From JAFKFI01 sp963795435 (GTDB taxonomy: Bacteria > Pseudomonadota > Alphaproteobacteria > Acetobacterales > Acetobacteraceae), in NCBI GenBank assembly GCA_963795435.1, contig CAWCHV010000001.1:62001-126000 (forward strand): 64,000 nt of DNA, in the 5' to 3' direction. How positions within the stretch are numbered: position 1 is the stretch's first letter; every line of letters begins with the position of its first letter. The translations under genes were made by a program, and so were the position numbers. This document shows, one piece after another, positions 62,868-64,000 of the stretch. The notes under the pieces are model-generated. The model did no database searches, was not told the origin of the DNA, and worked only from the letters and a program-made list of their open reading frames with translations.

Positions 62868-63797
62868 ATGAATGTCGAAGTGAAAACGGCCCCGGGTTCG
62901 GGGCCGTTGCTTTCAGAGGCTCCCGAGATCGCCAGCGTCGGCGTGATCGGCGCCGGGCAGATGGGCAACGGCATCGCCCATGTCTGCGCCCTCGCCGGCC
63001 TACCGGTGGTACTGCTCGACGTGAACGACCGGGCGCTCGACCGCGCGATGGCGACGATGGCGCGCAACATGGACCGGCAGGTCAATCGCCGCATCATCTC
63101 CGAGGAGGATCGCGAGGACGCGCTGGCCCGGATCACCACTGGCACCGATTACGCGCTGTTCGCCGGGTGCGACTTCGTGATCGAGGCGGCCACTGAAAAG
63201 GAAGAAATCAAGCGCGCCATCTTCAAGACGCTGGTGCCGCATCTGAAGCCCGACGCCCTGCTCGCCTCCAATACCTCGTCCATCTCAATCACGCGGCTCG
63301 CCGCCGGCACCGACCGGGCGGAGAAGTTCATCGGGATGCACTTCATGAACCCGGTGCCGGTCATGAAGCTGGTCGAGATCATCCGCGGCATCGCCACAGA
63401 CGAGCCGACCTTCCAGGCGGTGCTGGCGCTGGCCCGCAAGCTCAACAAGACCACCGCCGTCGCCGAGGATTTCCCGGCGTTCATCGTCAACCGCATCCTG
63501 GTGCCGATGATCAACGAGGCGGTCTACGCCGTGTACGAGGGCGTCGGCTCGGTCTCGGCCATCGACACCGCGATGAAGCTCGGCGCCAATCATCCGATGG
63601 GGCCGCTGGAACTGGCGGATTTCATCGGCCTCGACACCTGCCTGTCGGTCATGCAGGTGCTGTATGACGGGCTGTCGGACAGCAAGTACCGCCCCTGCCC
63701 GCTCTTGGTGAAATACGTCGAGGCCGGCTGGCTCGGCCGCAAGACCGGGCGCGGCTTCTACGACTACGCGCAGGACCCGCCGCGCCCGACGCGCTAG
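62868..63797 (+). CDS. hbd: 3-hydroxybutyryl-CoA dehydrogenase
   Basis: 309-residue NAD-dependent enzyme oxidising (S)-3-hydroxybutyryl-CoA to acetoacetyl-CoA (or the reverse in poly-hydroxybutyrate and butanoate metabolism). Rossmann start: IASVGVIGAGQMGNGIAHVC (GxGxxG). Catalytic His region: SSISITRLAAGTDRAEKFIG MHFMNPVPVMKLVEIIRG (split here; HFMNP). Conserved DFPAFIVNRILVPMINEAVY, and C-terminal GANHPMGPLELADFIGLDTC. The ATG follows the etfA stop with no gap. The grouping with etfBA ties it to acyl-CoA oxidation. Confidence 0.95.
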   Translation: MNVEVKTAPGSGPLLSEAPEIASVGVIGAGQMGNGIAHVCALAGLPVVLLDVNDRALDRAMATMARNMDRQVNRRIISEEDREDALARITTGTDYALFAGCDFVIEAATEKEEIKRAIFKTLVPHLKPDALLASNTSSISITRLAAGTDRAEKFIGMHFMNPVPVMKLVEIIRGIATDEPTFQAVLALARKLNKTTAVAEDFPAFIVNRILVPMINEAVYAVYEGVGSVSAIDTAMKLGANHPMGPLELADFIGLDTCLSVMQVLYDGLSDSKYRPCPLLVKYVEAGWLGRKTGRGFYDYAQDPPRPTR

Positions 63798-63889
63798 CGG
63801 ATATAATTAGGCGCACGGGGGTGGAAAGCGGACATTCCCTGCCGCAGTGCGAAGCGTGGTGCCTGGAAACTTCCGAAAGGAACCAGACG

Positions 63890-64000
63890 ATGCCCACATT
63901 GACCATGAAGGACGGCACGGAAGTCTTCTACAAGGACTGGGGCAAGGGTCAGCCCCTCGTGTTTCATCACGGCTGGCCTCTCTCGGCCGACGACTGGGAT
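63890..64000 (+). CDS. Alpha/beta hydrolase, 5' part (runs off the window)
   Basis: Starts MPTLTMKDGTEVFYKDWGKG then QPLVFHHGWPLSADDWD. This is the first strand and oxyanion-hole HHGWP motif of the non-haem chloroperoxidase/esterase branch of alpha/beta hydrolases. The ribosome site GAAAGGAA lies 8 bp upstream. The catalytic triad is beyond the end. It follows the hbd stop by 92 bp, so it has its own promoter or a distant read-through. Confidence 0.85.
   Translation, partial: MPTLTMKDGTEVFYKDWGKGQPLVFHHGWPLSADDWD

Noticed and set aside
1..64000. tRNA or rRNA genes, plasmid origin, toxin-antitoxin pairs
   Set aside because: None recognised by eye; structured RNA genes other than the group II introns and the IS110 flank could not be supported.

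Overview
The window is high-GC alphaproteobacterial DNA, most likely from the Acetobacteraceae (Rhodospirillales). This is inferred from the gene families seen: MucR/Ros regulators with a CLEDG motif, a polyvinyl-alcohol-dehydrogenase-like PQQ protein, a PEP-CTERM protein, an HrpB helicase, and etfBA next to a 3-hydroxybutyryl-CoA dehydrogenase. No rRNA, tRNA or CRISPR array was recognised.

Positions 1 to about 49.3 kb are a mobile-element graveyard with islands of cargo genes. It opens with the 3' end of a PQQ dehydrogenase gene cut by an IS630-family element. Three nearly identical copies of that element occur (705-1862 +, 35908-37066 +, 46619-47778 -). There is also a different intact IS630 element (23307-24452), an intact IS5 element with perfect terminal repeats (40749-41911), and two group II introns of about 1.9 kb (5445-7353 and 37598-39508). 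Debris of IS110 (five loci), IS6, IS701, IS481, IS5 and Tn3 transposases and resolvases lies between them. A block holding a coiled-coil gene and a split mucR occurs twice (2340-3588 and 24438-25689). Cargo includes a truncated XRE regulator divergent from a hydroxyacid dehydrogenase/MFS pair, a PEP-CTERM protein, a membrane adenylate cyclase, a RecD-like helicase with an amber codon, a second MFS carrier, a penicillin acylase, an operon of small unknown genes (34075-35012), a DUF892 protein, a PRC-barrel protein, a truncated tyrosine recombinase, a TetR/epimerase pair with a double palindromic operator, and a third MFS carrier whose stop codon is the insertion site of IS630 copy 3.

From about 49.5 kb to the end the sequence looks like ordinary, gene-dense chromosome. 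It holds dsbD (one frameshift), hrpB, an HtrA-type lipoprotein protease followed by an OmpR-type regulator and its histidine kinase, a small secreted protein, a 2OG-Fe dioxygenase overlapping a large MscS-type channel, a 64-residue two-helix membrane protein, etfB-etfA-hbd (electron transfer from acyl-CoA oxidation plus 3-hydroxyacyl-CoA oxidation), and the start of an alpha/beta hydrolase.

Many otherwise good genes carry one single-base lesion (scpA, HNH gene, two transposases, cytochrome b561, dsbD, penicillin acylase, recD). Several are in short G or C runs. Real decay is plausible in the mobile part, but base-calling error is not excluded. I saw no convincing new multi-gene system. The most informative leads are the 3-bp target duplication of the IS630 copies, the duplicated split mucR locus, the double TetR operator, and the structured non-coding flank of the IS110 element near 8.7-9.1 kb.
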